Notes under the pieces: generated by a model | Told to the model about the DNA's origin: nothing | Databases searched by the model: none | What the model saw: only the letters and a program-made list of their open reading frames with translations | Translations under genes and position numbers: made by a program | Shown: piece by piece, positions 35,957-47,450 of the stretch | Layout of the letters: the number at the start of each line of letters is the position of its first letter | Numbering within the stretch: the stretch's first letter is position 1 | NCBI GenBank assembly: GCA_029891385.1 | Contig: CM057230.1 | Location: 22,634,847-22,698,846, forward strand | Length of the DNA: 64,000 nt | Direction: 5' to 3' | From: Erythroxylum novogranatense | Lineage: Eukaryota; Streptophyta; Magnoliopsida; Malpighiales; Erythroxylaceae

Positions 35957-36140
35957 CATAGAAAAATCATTTTCTTATCTTTCTTCTTCTGTTCTGTTCT
36001 TCTTTTCTTCTTCTATTTTTTTCTTCTTTTCTTCTTCTGTTTTGTTCTTCTTTTCTTTTTTTGTTCTATTCTCCTTTTCTTCTTTTGTTCGGTTCTCCCC
36101 CAATCTTTGCCATTTCTTCTTCTTTTTCTCCTTTCTCCCC
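35957..36140 (-). repeat. Extended purine-rich tract upstream of the PPT
   Basis: On + a run of CTTCTTTT/TTCTTCTGTT units, i.e. GAAGAA-rich in element sense, with further CTCCCCC patches at 36095 and 36133 that look like extra PPT copies. Multiple PPT-like tracts near the 3' LTR are a known Sirevirus trait. Confidence 0.75.
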
Positions 36141-36450
36141 CTATTTGTTATTGATCAAAAAGATCATGGGTGTAGATGTTTCAAAACTTCAGAAAACATT
36201 TCTCTCATCTCAATGCGAAGTGACTTGATATCTTGTCGAATATTCTCTACTTCTTTATGCAAGTCACCCACAGAAGCACACAGATAATCAACTTTCTCTT
36301 CAATATCTTCATCAGGCTTCTTTTGTACGACTTCAAAACTAATAGTCGTAGTATATGCATCTGAAGATATGACATCTGGTTCAATTATTGTAAGGGTAGG
36401 AGGTTAAACAGATAGGTTAGGTTCTAGAAGATCAAGATCATCAGGACCAG

Positions 36451-38339
36451 TTAGTCGTGGAACTTGTCTTCCGAATAGGTGTGGAACATCACCAAATGAA
36501 GACACAATTGATAAGGGTCTAATGTGCATAATGAGATGCACAAGGATCTGTACTGCCCTTTTAAAAGTCTTCTACCTACCTGAAAAGAATCTTTAATGGT
36601 TTGCTGACCACAATTACTTCTTGACGCTGTTGAAACGAAATGAGAAACATAAGTTCCATTCTGCTGGACTGCATGGCATACTTCATCAATGTTTCTCACT
36701 TCAGCTTCGATATGTTCTTCTATCAGATCATTTATCATTTCAGGATACTATTTCTTCTTCCCTTTTTCCTCATTGCGAACAATGAAAGGTCAAGGTTGAA
36801 TATCCGGCACAACCTTGATCACAGTTTTTCGTGTGATTGGAAAAATAGTGTACTTCTGCTTTGTCATCTGTGTGGGGTATGGTCTGGTTCCTTCATCTTT
36901 CAGAACATCATACATACTTTTCTTGTCCCCACTCAATAGATGCATTGTACTAATGTTTACCAAAATGGGTTGAAATTGTGCCTTGATTGACCTTTTTGGG
37001 ATCTCTCTAATTATTATAGAGTTGCTACTCCTGATAGGTTGAATTTCTTCAAAAATCTTGATTCTCAAGTCTTCTTTTCTTATCAGTTGAAAAGTATTGA
37101 CCTGTACTGGACTGCGTTCAATTGTCTTCTTCTTCTTTTGAATAGCAGTAGGAGTGCTCTTTTTCGTACTGATTTTCTACTTTTTATTTTCTTTAATCAG
37201 TCTAAAAGTCTGCTGAGGTTGAGGTTTTACTTTCTCAAACTCCAATTTCTTCTTAATTTAAGTCATTTTAGCCAATTTTGGTGATTCTTCTCTCAAAATT
37301 GAAACTAAAGACCTGGTTGCCTGAGATGTTATCTTCTCAGAGTTTCCACCATGAATCAACTCTTTCCTTTTCCTTTTTTCTTGTTGACGTAGGTTCGAAC
37401 TTTATGCTTCAGCTTTTTCGAAAGTAGCATATCCCCTTTTTCTTTTCAGGGTCACTGTCTCTTTTTGTTGCACCTGGCTTCCTTCTTTAAGAGATATCGT
37501 CTTTCCCTTTTTTTTTCCTAACGATTCCTTTCCTCCTTCTGCAGGTATTCTCTTAACAGATTGAGATTTTGATTTTGTTGAGGGAGATTCTTTTTTAGCA
37601 CGCTCCCCCTCAATCCTGGCTTTCGTCTTAGAATCTGCTTCTACTCTCTCCAAATTTTTCAAGCCCATTTTACCAATTGTTGCAGAATTGATGACACTTT
37701 TGACATTCACCTTCATCCTGTTTCCCCTTTTCAGATGTACTCCAGAGTCTCTGAATATCTTTATTAGCATCATTTCGTATGGTAGAGCAGTCGAGTCTTT
37801 CTTATACTTTATCATATAATGAAAAATAAGGAATGGTAGGTTGATAGGCTGACGATTTAGTAAATGAAATAAGCATTGTTCATCTAGCGTTGTTATCAAA
37901 TGCCTTGATCCTGTTCTCAGTAGTACACAATGAAAAAGAAGTGAGTGTAATACCCTAGCCTTTGGAACAAGGTTTGACGCCTTCTTCTCCTTTGGATCAT
38001 TGCTTCCATATAATTGCAAATTGATATGGATTTCCTTCACGCTAGCTTGTGTCATCCATCTGGCTTTATTCGTGAGCTTCTCTCCTTCAAGTGGACACTC
38101 CGTGACCTTCTCAATCATCTTCATGGTCACAATAATCGACAATCTATCCACCGAAGATACAAGTCGGCTACCACTTCCATATTCTTCCAGAATTCATAAA
38201 CTTCATTCATGTAGACTGTCTCTCGAACTTGAAAGAAATTCCTCCATCCGGGTGCTACAATCTCCGGTTCAATATCCATCTTGTCCTGCTTCAGGGATTC
38301 AAAATTAACAAGTCTTCCACTGGTTATGGTTGTCTCCAT
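36451..38339 (-). pseudogene. Sirevirus additional (env-like) ORF region downstream of pol
   Basis: Minus-strand open pieces in series: 38339-38127 (70 aa), 38151-37402 (249 aa), 37068-36790 (92 aa), 36738-36451 (95 aa). The first carries 'RLVNFESLKQDKMDIEPE' and the 'VYEFWKNMEV' segment, resembling the plant transposon-type domain (EFY/EFW after an 'RNFF' motif) reported in Sirevirus-associated ORFs. The 249 aa piece ends in a Lys/Glu/Ser-rich low-complexity tail (about residues 165-249). A frame change near 38150 separates the first two pieces. Position and sense orientation match the 'env-like' or aORF of SIRE-type elements; no signal peptide or clear membrane segment is visible, so an envelope role is not supported here. 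Confidence 0.7.
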
Positions 38340-38679
38340 TTTTTGTAGTTATCAACGAACTAAAAACAGAGAAATTTCTCAAAGAGGTGAATTCGGTTTC
38401 TGAGGTTGAGAGTGTGAGCAAGGAAAGTTTGAAATCCAAACAGAGTAATGAAAGGTTTTTGTTGAGGGTTCTTCAAAGGTCGATTGTCAGAGTATATCAT
38501 GAGTGTTCTAGAATAAGTGGCGATCTCAAGGCTATGAGAAACTTTCCCTCCAAAACTTTCTTCTAACGGACGTTACCAGCTGTAACTCATGGTTACGATT
38601 ACCGTTAACTCTTTCATCCTTTTCTCCTAGGTCATGACGTGTCAGACAGTTGATTACTTAACATCACCATGTTAAGGTT

Positions 38680-40030
38680 TCATCTGATTTCTTTGAATCT
38701 TTCTTCACTTAATGGCTTATTGAAGATGTCCGCCCACTGATGGTTCATCTCAACAAACTGAAGACTCACGATCTTTCTCTGAACGTAATCTCGTAGAAAA
38801 TGGTGTCTGACTTCGATATGTTTAACTCTCGAATGTTGTATGGGATTCTTCGACATATTGATGGCACTTGTGTTGTCACGATAGATTGGGATTTCTTCTT
38901 CTTGTACTGCGTAATCCTCTAGCTGGTACTCAATGCACAACGTCTGTGAACAACAACTTGCGACTGATATATACTTGGCTTCTGCAATTGATAGAGCAAT
39001 TGAGCTTTGCCTCTTACTTGACCATAAAACTAGGTTATTGCCAAGGAAGTGACATCCTCCACTCGTACTTTTTCTATCAATCCTATCTTCGACATTATCC
39101 GCATCACAGTAGCCAATTAACCTGAAATCTTTACCTTTCTCATACATTAAGCAAAGATCAGTAGTACCTGATAGATATCTCAAAATTCTTTTAACAGCAA
39201 TGTAATGAGATTCTCTAGGATCTGCCTGAAATCTTGTACACAAACAATCACTAAACAAAATGTCAGGTATGCTTGCTGTAAGGTAAAGTAAAGAACTAAT
39301 AATCCCTCTATACAGAGTTTGATCATCCTTCTTGCCAGTTTCGTCCTTGGACAAATGGTTTGAAGGATGTATCGGGGTTGACATTGGTTTTACTTTTCCT
39401 ATATCATATTTTGTCAACAGTTCCTTCACATACTTCTGTTGATGAATAAAAATCTTTTCTTCGATTTGTTTAACTTGCAACCCAAGAAAGAATTTTAATT
39501 CGCCCATCATGCTCATCTCAAATTCATTTTTCATCAAAATTTTAAAATTAGTACATAACATTTCAGAGGTAGCACCAAAAATAATATCATCAACATAAAT
39601 TTGAACAATAATAAAATCATTCTTTATGCACTTTCTAAATAAAGTTTTATCCACTTGGCCTCTAATGAACTTATTCTCAATAAGAAAAGAACTCAGACGA
39701 TCATACCAAGCTCGAGGAGCTTGTTTCAAGCCATACAAAGCCTTATGAAGTCTATAGATATCATCCAGTTTCTTGACATCTTCGAAACCTAGAGGTTGCT
39801 TCACATAAACTTCTTCATCTATAAAGCCATTTAAAAAGGCACTCTTCACGTCTGTTTGAAATAGCTTTATATCGTGACAAACAGCATATGCAAGCAATAT
39901 CCTAATAGCTTCTAGTCTTGCTACATGAGCATAAGTCTCATTGTAGTCTATTCCTTCCTGCTGATTATAGGCTTATGCTACTAATCTTACTTTGTTACGA
40001 CTCACTCTTCCTGATTCGTCTAGCTTATTC
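38680..40030 (-). pseudogene. Sirevirus reverse transcriptase and RNase H, nearly open
   Basis: Longest open stretch of the window: 39897-38680 (405 aa), preceded in frame by 'QEGIDYNETYAHVARLEAIR' up to a single TAA at 39975-39973. RT: 'DVKSAFLNGFIDEEVYVKQP' (motif A), 'ALYGLKQAPRAWYDRL', and an intact YVDDIIFGA catalytic box. RNase H: 'SIAEAKYISVASCCSQ', 'IYRDNTSAINMSKNP' and the end 'ADIFNKPLSEERF', stopping at 38680. The missing DNN form (RDN) is within family variation. The best preserved coding region in the window, consistent with the element being younger than the LINE it sits in. Confidence 0.95.
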
Positions 40031-40520
40031 TTAAAACCCCATCTAGTTCCTATGATGGACTTTTTCGGTGGTCTGGGAACTAAGGACCAAACTTTATTCC
40101 TAGTAAACTGGTTCAACTCCTCTTGCATGACTAAAATCTAAGCTTCATCTTGAAGAGTTTCATCAATTTTCTTAGGCTCTATTTTAGAAATAAATGCAAT
40201 ATTTGCTTCTCTTCTGAATTTGGACCTAGTCTGCACACCTTATGAGGTCTCTCCTATAATCAACTCTTTTGGATGAGAACTCTTATATTTCCAATCTCTC
40301 TTCAAATCAATAGTCTCAGGAATATCTTCAACTTTGTCTAAGGAAGTTTCTGATTGTGATACTTCTTCACTATCAACCAAAGGTACTGATAAGGTTTCAT
40401 TATCAAGATCATCTCTCCTACTTGGTTGAGAACTATCATCAAACTTGACATGAATGGTTTCCTCAACAGTCTTAGAGGTAAGGTTGTAAACCCTATAAGC
40501 TTTTGATGATAGAAAATAGC
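40031..40520 (-). pseudogene. Sirevirus integrase-RT linker, stop-ridden
   Basis: Between integrase and RT the minus strand gives variable acidic/Ser-rich sequence, then the segment before RT (reads 'VPRPPKKSIIGTRWGFKNKLD'-like around 40060-40010, with stops). It matches the expected position and length of the copia IN C-terminal tail and RT start. No separate gene. Confidence 0.7.
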
Positions 40521-41340
40521 CTAGAAAAATTCAGAATAACTCTTAGAGTATAATTTATCCAGACTTTCTTTTGTATTCAATATAGAGCACTTGCAACCAA
40601 ATAGATGAAAGTAGGATATATTAGATTTCCTACCACTCTTTAACTCATATGGAGTTTTCTTCAACAAAGGTCGCATAAGTATTCTATTTTGAATATAACA
40701 CACTGTATTCACAGCTTCTGCCCAGAAGTACATAGGAAGATCCATCTCACACAGCATAGTCTTTGCCATTTCCTGAATCGTCCTATTTTTCCTTTCAACA
40801 ACTCCATTTTGTTGTGGGGTTCTAGGGGTAGAGAAATTCTTGAAAATTCCATTCTCTTCATAAAACATTATGAACTTCTCATTTTCAAATTAACCACTAT
40901 GATGACTTCTAACACTAGCTATAGAAATTCCTTTCTCATTCTGTAACTTTTTGGATAGCACCTTAAAACACTTAAAAGACTCGTCTTTATATGATAAAAA
41001 TAATATCCAACAAAATCTAGTGAAATCATCAACAATAACAAGACCATACCTCTTTCCGCCAAGACTCAATGTTCTAGTTGGACCAAATAAATCCATATGT
41101 AACAACTCTAGAGGTCTAGAAGAAGTTACAACATTTTTAGAAGAAAACATTGTTTTAACCTGTTTTTCTTTTTGACAACTTTCACAAAGAAATCCTTATT
41201 AAAACTTATTTTTGGTAAACCTCTTACCAAATCATGTTCAATCAACTTAGAAATATGTTTAAAACTGATATGACCTAGCTTTTTATGCCAAATCAAATTT
41301 TCTTGATCAATTGATATAAAACAGGAAATATTTTGATTTT
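40521..41340 (-). pseudogene. Sirevirus integrase, broken
   Basis: Zinc region near 41340-41230 ('LGHISFKHISKLIEHDL' class), core start 'LELLHMDLFGPTRTLS' at 41090, 'VIVDDFTRFCWILFL' with the second Asp, and 'ENGIFKNFSTPRTPQQNGVVERKNRT' near 40860-40780 with the catalytic Glu. The segment normally SDHGGEFEN reads SHHSG then TAA (40892-40890), so a catalytic Asp (codon 40904-40902) is His and a stop follows. Later part: 'GRKSNISYFHLFGCKC'. Strand transfer activity would be lost. Confidence 0.93.
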
Positions 41341-41344
41341 GAAA

Positions 41345-41599
41345 ATCTTCTAAATTGATTTTTTAAAGATTGTTTTGTCTTTTGGAAGAAAAGAATATGG
41401 ACTCATCCTTGTTTTTGACTTCAGAAGAATTTTGATTGAAAGACACTTCAAAACCAGAATCACATAATTGACTGACACTAATCAAAATTTGTTTTAATCC
41501 ATCAACCAACATCACATTATCAATGCATGCAAAGGAATCTTTACCGATTTTACCAATTCCAATTATCTTGCCCTGCTGGTTGTCTCCAAAGTTACCGAT
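41345..41599 (-). other. Sirevirus protease to integrase spacer
   Basis: Minus strand carries the rest of the protease domain and the GAG-pre-integrase start ('GNFGDNQQGKIIGIGKIGKD' near 41590-41535, 'VDGLKQILISVSQLCD' near 41505-41465). These are typical copia segments in good order, with frameshifts. No separate gene. Confidence 0.75.
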
Positions 41600-41803
41600 C
41601 CTCCCTTCTTATACTGAAGATCTAGGAATATAGACCTTCTTCCCGTCATGTGTCGCGAGCATCCACTGTCTAAGTACCAATGGTGTTGGCTGCTTTTTCC
41701 AAGGAAGGATATTTGCAAGTGGTATTATCTGTCTCTTAGGTACCCATATTTTCTTGGGTCCTTTAGGGTTAGTTCGTGCACAATTCATAGTATGATGATG
41801 CAA
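41600..41803 (-). pseudogene. Sirevirus aspartic protease active-site region
   Basis: Minus-strand frame gives HHWYLDSGCSRHMTGRRSIF at about 41690-41630, the hallmark protease start of SIRE-type copia elements with an intact DSG catalytic triad. A one-base shift separates it from the ORF at 41803-41609, which carries the preceding 'NPKGPKKIWVPK' segment. Confidence 0.92.
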
Positions 41804-41879
41804 TTGATGACATTTCCGATAATTATTAGTTTGATGAAATTTCTTCTTAAAGGGAGTAGAAATCTTTTTATGCTGAGGA

Positions 41880-42475
41880 TAGTTTTTATCAACCCCTAAT
41901 CTAATTTATCATTAGGGTGTCTGTATTTTCCTAGCATATCATTCATTTTTCTCGTACTCTCTAAATGTTGATAGATCAGCTAAAAGACTATTTATTCTCT
42001 ATTTCAACTGATTGATCTCTTTAGATCTATCTACCACAACCTTTTTCTTCATGTCATCTACTTATTTTTTTAAGCAGACATTTTCCTCTTCTAATGCTTG
42101 CGTGTTTTTCAAGTTTTCTATGTACTTTTTCTTAAGCAACTTATACTGCTTTAGAATTACATGAGAATCTTCTAATAGTTCTAAGTATGTATCTTGTAAT
42201 TCATTAAATTTTGAGGTTACCTCCTCATCACTTTCTTCTTTGGCTACCAGGTAGATATTTGCTTGCATCGATGCCTCTGAGTTCATATCTGATTCAGACG
42301 AATCTAGATCTTCCCAGTTACCATCATGCTTTTCTTGCTTCTCTACTCTTCTTTGGCTTTCTCTTTAATAATGGACACTCGGACTTATAATGTCCTGGTT
42401 TATTGCATTCATATCATGTGATGGATGTTTTCTCGTTCTTCCCTTCATCTTTACTATTCTTCTTGAAATAGAATT
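41880..42475 (-). pseudogene. Sirevirus gag C-terminal part: zinc knuckle and coiled coil
   Basis: A zinc knuckle reads YECNKPGHYKSECPLL at about 42405-42360 with the first Cys codon changed to TGA. After it, 42286-42062 is an open 74 aa stretch rich in Leu/Lys/Glu heptad-like spacing ('YLELLEDSHVILKQYKLLKK'), a probable coiled coil, a frequent feature between knuckle and protease in SIRE gag. Cut from the N-terminal part by Copia-4, which inserted at 42480. Confidence 0.85.
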
Positions 42476-42480
42476 CTTTG
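42476..42480. repeat. TSD of Copia-4 (pair 50805-50809)
   Basis: CTTTG on both sides, identical. Confidence 0.96.
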
Positions 42481-43899
42481 TGTTAGTAGTGTACCCTAGG
42501 CCAATGAATATTTGTGATTTATGTATTAACATTATGATTTGTTAATAATATATTATGAGGTTTTCCGTTTCATATATGCATGTATTTCGTTTATGTAATG
42601 TGATTTACATTCCATGAATAGTATTAGACTTATGTCATCAAGTATGTGACTTGATAGTAAAACCATAAGCGTTATAACACTATTCTAGACTATCCTTGGT
42701 CGATCATTATTGGTGGAACAATAATGAATTAAGACTAGTATGTGTTTTGATTGATGATCACGTTTTATTGATCATGGATATGAAATATCAAATCAGAAAC
42801 ATAGATATATGTTAGAGAACATATATTGGACCGACCCACATAAAGAATACTACATGGTTTCATGTCATTAGTGATTCTTTATATGGTTTGACTTTAGTCC
42901 TTTGACCTGAAGTCATCATGGTTCCTTACATGAGGAATTTAGTGTTTTGATATTAGACTAAGTTATTTTTAACCGAATAACAAATAGTCTTATGTTGGAC
43001 ACTAAATGAATCATGCGGAGGGATGTGAATGACGTAGATGGGATTTGTACCTCTCTTAAGAGAGAGATATCATTTGGGCCTCTTGACAAGTGTGATGAAG
43101 AAATGCATGGCCATGCTCAAATGAATTGATGAAGAGTCATCAATGTCATTTGTTATAATCGATCAACTTGGGGATCAAGAAACTATGATTAATCAAAGGT
43201 TGACATGTACCATGCCTTGTGATTAATCTTGATATCGTGTTACAAAAGGACCGAGCTTATAACCATAATTCTGAGTTAAATCGGATTATCGATCCTCATT
43301 TGATTTGGGTAGTCATAATGTCTTGCTAGAGGCCGCTTATGACTTAGGGGCCTGAAGTGTAATCAAGCCCATTGCCAACATCAAATGAGCCTCTGGTCGC
43401 ACACAAAGATTGATGTGATCTGGGCTTATTCTCTTGGGCCTAATTTATTAGGTGTTGAATAAATATATTTAGATATATTTATTGGGCTAGATTTAATTAA
43501 GTTGTCGGGCTTTTATTATATATGATATAATGGGCGAAACTTAATAGGGCCTGAATGAGATTAGGGTTTCTATAAATAGAGAAGCTTAGGTCTCATTAGG
43601 TTAACGACATTCTAATTGTCGTGAAACCCTAGCCGCCATCCGTGAGAAAGATCGCGTGCGGCGTTGAAGGTTTCGGGACGTGCTAGCACACTACTGTACC
43701 GCAGCCGGATCGTGCATGCTCGTGTGGATACCGGTAGAGGGCATTAGCGATTTGCAGTGTCTTGCAATCCGAAAAGAAGCAATCCACCCACGAAAATAAG
43801 GTATTTTCGTTAATCCTCGTGTTTTCGATTATACGTGATGTTTTTGTATGGTCTTTTTCGCAGCATATTGTAAATACTCGGACCATACGCGATCCAACA
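42481..43899 (+). repeat. Copia-4 5' LTR
   Basis: Starts TGTTAGTAGTGTACCC, ends GCGATCCAACA. The last 300 bp contain a TATAAATAGA box (about 43571) consistent with the transcription start region, followed by GC-rich sequence. Confidence 0.96.
43571..43580 (+). promoter_or_regulatory. TATA box in Copia-4 5' LTR
   Basis: TATAAATAGA, a consensus-like plant TATA box, about 330 bp before the LTR end. The other LTR reads TATAAATAGA at about 50487. Confidence 0.75.
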
Positions 43900-43900
43900 G

Positions 43901-43913
43901 TGGTATCAGAGCC
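43901..43913 (+). promoter_or_regulatory. Copia-4 primer-binding site (tRNA-iMet)
   Basis: TGGTATCAGAGCC, one base after the LTR end; complementary to initiator Met tRNA. Confidence 0.96.
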
Positions 43914-45474
43914 AGGTTCTTCTGTATAATCGATAATATGCATGTTTTGATTACATGTGCTCATAGCTTTGGATGCATGATACGAATATTCGGATTGTTA
44001 TTGATTATCATCTTGGAATTGAAAAATCAGATATGATCTGATTCTTGAACAAACCCTAAATGGAAATTGTTTCCACGAAGCTGTTCTCTACTGGAAATTG
44101 GTTCCTGTTTGTATTGTGTATATGCGATATTTCTGGATTATTTACTGTTCGCAATATTTGTTTTCTCGAGTCTCTGTGTTAGTTGATTATGCACGATTTG
44201 GAATTTGCGATTTCGAAAAACCTCAACCCATTGTATAGTTTTCGATATGCTCGTGAGAACAAATCCCTAATATTGCCGCACCTATTATCTCGCCTTCCCG
44301 AAAAAATTTTTTCCATATACTTGCGATTTTCCCATATTCAGGTTTATCGTGGTGTTGGAGAACACCATCGGTGTTCTCCAAAAATCTATCGCGGCGACGC
44401 CACTCATGGCATCGCACGGTGCCCCTGTGGCGTCTCTGGTGACGCCACAGGCGGCGGTGACGAAAGGGAACCGTCGGGTGAAGACCCGACGATTCAAGCT
44501 TCCCGTTTTCCTTGGAGATCCGACGGTTGTGCGTGCGACGTGGGGTGTGGTTCAACGTGGTAGTGGAAACGTGGGAGAAAATAAAGGAAAACCAGAAGAG
44601 AGGAGGTAGCTAGGGAAGGCGGACACAGGGTGTGGGACACGCGCTGCGTCTTCCGAGAGCGTGACACGCTCCACAGCGTGTCGATCTTTGGCGCGCGATG
44701 CACGCCTGCACGCCCCCCTTCCCTTTTTCGATTTTAAATTTTTAAAAAATTGTTTTAAACCCAACTTGTTAATTTAATAGAGATTAAATTAATAAATACT
44801 CCTAATGAAATGAAAGGTGTTTTATTAAATTTGAAAATTGTTTTCAAAGGATTATTTATTAGGAAAGGTTTTGGAATTTAATTTAATTTTCAAGAGTTGA
44901 ATTATTAAGTTAAAATTTTCAAATCAACAATTAGAATCAAGCCAAGTTGTAACAAGCGCTTTGTAATCTTCCATAATTCTTTAAGAATCTATAGTCTTCA
45001 TAATGTACTAAGAACGACCCTCTTCATAATTTTAAGTTTATATGCCTTCCATAAATCTTTACCAATGTTTATCTCTAGATTATCCTTATGTGGGTTTTTG
45101 CCAAAGCAAGGCATGTAGGGATCATCTAGGGAAGACATTTGAATAATGGTGCTATTCATAGGTGAAGTATGGTTAAACTTAACTAAGCTATCAAAACGGT
45201 TTTGGGCTTAGGGCATAAGATTGGGTTTATACATACATGCAGTACATAAGATGTATTTTAACATAAGCCCATCAAGAGTTACATGTGATGTAATTGAAAA
45301 GAGTTTTCTACCTAAATAACTAAGTCTTGAGTGTTAAGCCAAAGCTTTCTTAGGACTTAGTGAAATATGGATCTTGCTTCTCCCATTCGTCAATTGAGGG
45401 TTATTTATTTGAGTGGGAGCTAATGCCTCATAATATATATGAATGTTGACCCTTATTGCATTATTTTGTAGATT
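43914..45474 (+). other. Copia-4 leader with GC-rich structured island
   Basis: About 1.56 kb between primer-binding site and gag. A GC-rich island (about 44340-44720) stands out from AT-rich flanks and holds three perfect inverted repeats: 44356-44380 (11-bp arms, ATC loop), 44424-44451 (11-bp arms, 6-nt loop) and 44663-44682 (8-bp arms, 4-nt loop). ORFs up to 126 aa open on both strands across the island because of its composition; none resembles a known family. Position fits an RNA packaging/dimerisation or translation-control leader (inference). Confidence 0.75.
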
Positions 45475-46271
45475 ATGGCTACTCCATCCACAAACCTGTC
45501 TATGCTATCTATCTTAGAGAAAGAAAAACTTAGTGGGACAAATTTCCTAGATTGGTATAGAACTTGAGAATTGTTCTCAAGCAAGAAAGAAAGCTTTATG
45601 TCTTAGAAGAACCCATTCCCGAGGAACCACCAGAAATGCACCTAAGGCTCAAAAGGATGCTTACGAAGCATATCAATGACTCCACGGATGTGTCATGCCT
45701 TATGTTAGCGCCATGATCTCCGACCTTCAGAAGGATTTAGAGGAAATGGAAGCCTATGACATGCTTGCTCAACTGAAAGCTATTTTTCAAGAGCAAGCAC
45801 GCCAAGAGAGGTTTAGAACCACTAAGGCATTGAATTCATGCAAGATGACTCTGGCACTTTTTAGTGAGTGCTCATGTTCTTAAGATGAAGAGTTACATTC
45901 ATCATCTGAGAAATTAGGTGCACCTGTTAGTCAAGAATTGGCAACGGATCTTATTCTATCATCCTTGACCGATGAATATGATCAGTTCATTCTTAACTAC
46001 AACATGCATAATATGGAGAAGTCCATTGATGAATTGCATGGGATGCCGAAAACTGCCAAGAGAACTCAAGAGAAAGGTAAAGACCTCCAATGAAGTTTTG
46101 TGGTTCAAAAGGAAAGGGTTTCAAGAAGAAGGGCACAACGAAGGAAAAGGTAAAGTACCTAAGTCCAAGCCCAAGCCCAAAGCTAAGACTAAGGCACCCA
46201 GGAGGAGTTTGCTTCCATTGCAATGAACTCGGTCATTGGAAAAGGAACTGCAAAATCTATTTGGAAGAGTG
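45475..46271 (+). pseudogene. Copia-4 gag, frameshifted
   Basis: ATG at 45475 opens 'MATPSTNLSMLSILEKEKL' and 'SGTNFLDWYR', the UBN2-type Gag start; a shift near 45566 breaks it. In-frame again at 45695-45840 ('QARQERFRTTKALNSCKM'). Zinc knuckle CFHCNELGHWKRNC at 46210-46251 is intact (CX2CX4HX4C), preceded by a Lys/Pro-rich stretch. Gag coats the genomic RNA in the virus-like particle. Confidence 0.92.
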
Positions 46272-46668
46272 AAAGAGAAGAAGAATAGTGTGACTACTTC
46301 TTGGTATGTTTGTTATAGAAATCAATTTTACTCCTTTTGCATCTTGGGTATTAGATACTGGAGCTGCAACTCACATTTGTACTAATGTGCAGGGTTTAAT
46401 AAGGACTAGAAGATTGATGGCTGGTGAGATCAACCTGCGCGTGGGAAATGGAGCAAGAGTTGCTGCTTTATCCGTGGGGACTTATGATCTTGTTTTGCCT
46501 ACTGGGCTCATTTTGGAACTCAAGAATTGTTATTATGTACCTACTATGAGTAGGAACATTATTTCTTTTGTTTGTTTAGAGAATGATGGATTTAAATTTT
46601 CTATTGAGAATAGAAGTATTTCCATTTATAAGAATGACATTTTATATGGCATCGCGTCAATTAAATGA
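46272..46668 (+). pseudogene. Copia-4 protease
   Basis: An open stretch 46306-46668 (120 aa) has WVLDTGAATHICTNVQG with an intact DTG, then VGNGARVAALSVGTY and 'NCYYVPTMSRNII'. Very close to the Copia-1 protease piece, where DTG has become DTK. Followed by a frame change at about 46665 into the GAG-pre-integrase. Confidence 0.93.
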
Positions 46669-47450
46669 CATTTATACTCTAGACATTGAGTTTGTTACAA
46701 ATGAGCCCATCTATAACATAAATACTAAGAAGTTTAAATCTAACGATTTGAACGCAACCTATCTCTCGCATTGTCGCTTAGGCCACATAAATGAAAAACG
46801 ATTTCAAAACTCCATCAAGATGGATACATTGATTCTTTTGAATCTTTTAACACTTGTGATTCTTGTTTATTGGGTAAGATGACAAGGCCCCTTCACGGGT
46901 AAAGGGAAAGGGCCAATGAGCTATCGGGCCTTATACATACCGATGTACGCGTCCTTTCAAAGACATCAACGAGAGGAGATTATTTGTATTTCATTACTTT
47001 TACAGATGACTTCAGTAGATATGGGTAATTATGTCTATTTAATGAAGTACAAATCTAAATCTTTTGAAAAGTTCAAAGAGTATAAGAATGAAGTACAAAA
47101 TCAACTTGGAAAGAATATTAAAATCCTTCAATCTGATCGAGGAGGTGAATATTTAAGCCGAGAGTTTGATGATTATCTTAAGGATTGTGGAATCGTTTCA
47201 CAATTGACTCCTCCAGAACTCCTCAATGGAATGGTGTTTCGAAAGGAGAAATCGAACTCTATTAGATATGGTTCGATCAATGATGAGTCAAATGATCTTC
47301 CAAAATACTTCGGGCTATGCTTTAGAAACCGCAGATTCATATTGAACCGTATTCCTTCAAAGGATGTAGAAAAGACACCTTATGAGATATGGATCGAAGC
47401 GTCCCAATTTATCTTTTAAAGATTTGGGGTTGTGAGGCTTATGTGAAGCG
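46669..47450 (+). pseudogene. Copia-4 GAG-pre-integrase and integrase
   Basis: 'LNATYLSHCRLGHINEKRFQ' (zinc region His residues) at 46746-46805 and 'CDSCLLGKMTRPLHG'-like sequence near 46850, then 'TDDFSRYGYVYLMKYKSKSF' around 47005-47065 and 'ILQSDRGGEYLSREFDDYL' near 47120-47180, carrying the second and other acidic core residues. At 'TPPELLNGMVFRKEKS' (usual TPPGTPQ.NGV.ER.N) a frameshift has altered the Glu segment. 'IPSKDVEKTPYEIW' follows. Confidence 0.9.

Noticed and set aside
43901..43913. tRNA-like sequence TGGTATCAGAGCC here and at 8978, 21489, 51716
   Set aside because: These are retroelement primer-binding sites next to LTRs, not tRNA genes; no cloverleaf is present.
44183..44609. 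Overlapping ORFs on both strands of the Copia-4 leader as a gene
   Set aside because: High GC opens all frames; there is no recognisable domain and the region is between primer site and gag. Kept only as a structural/capture candidate.
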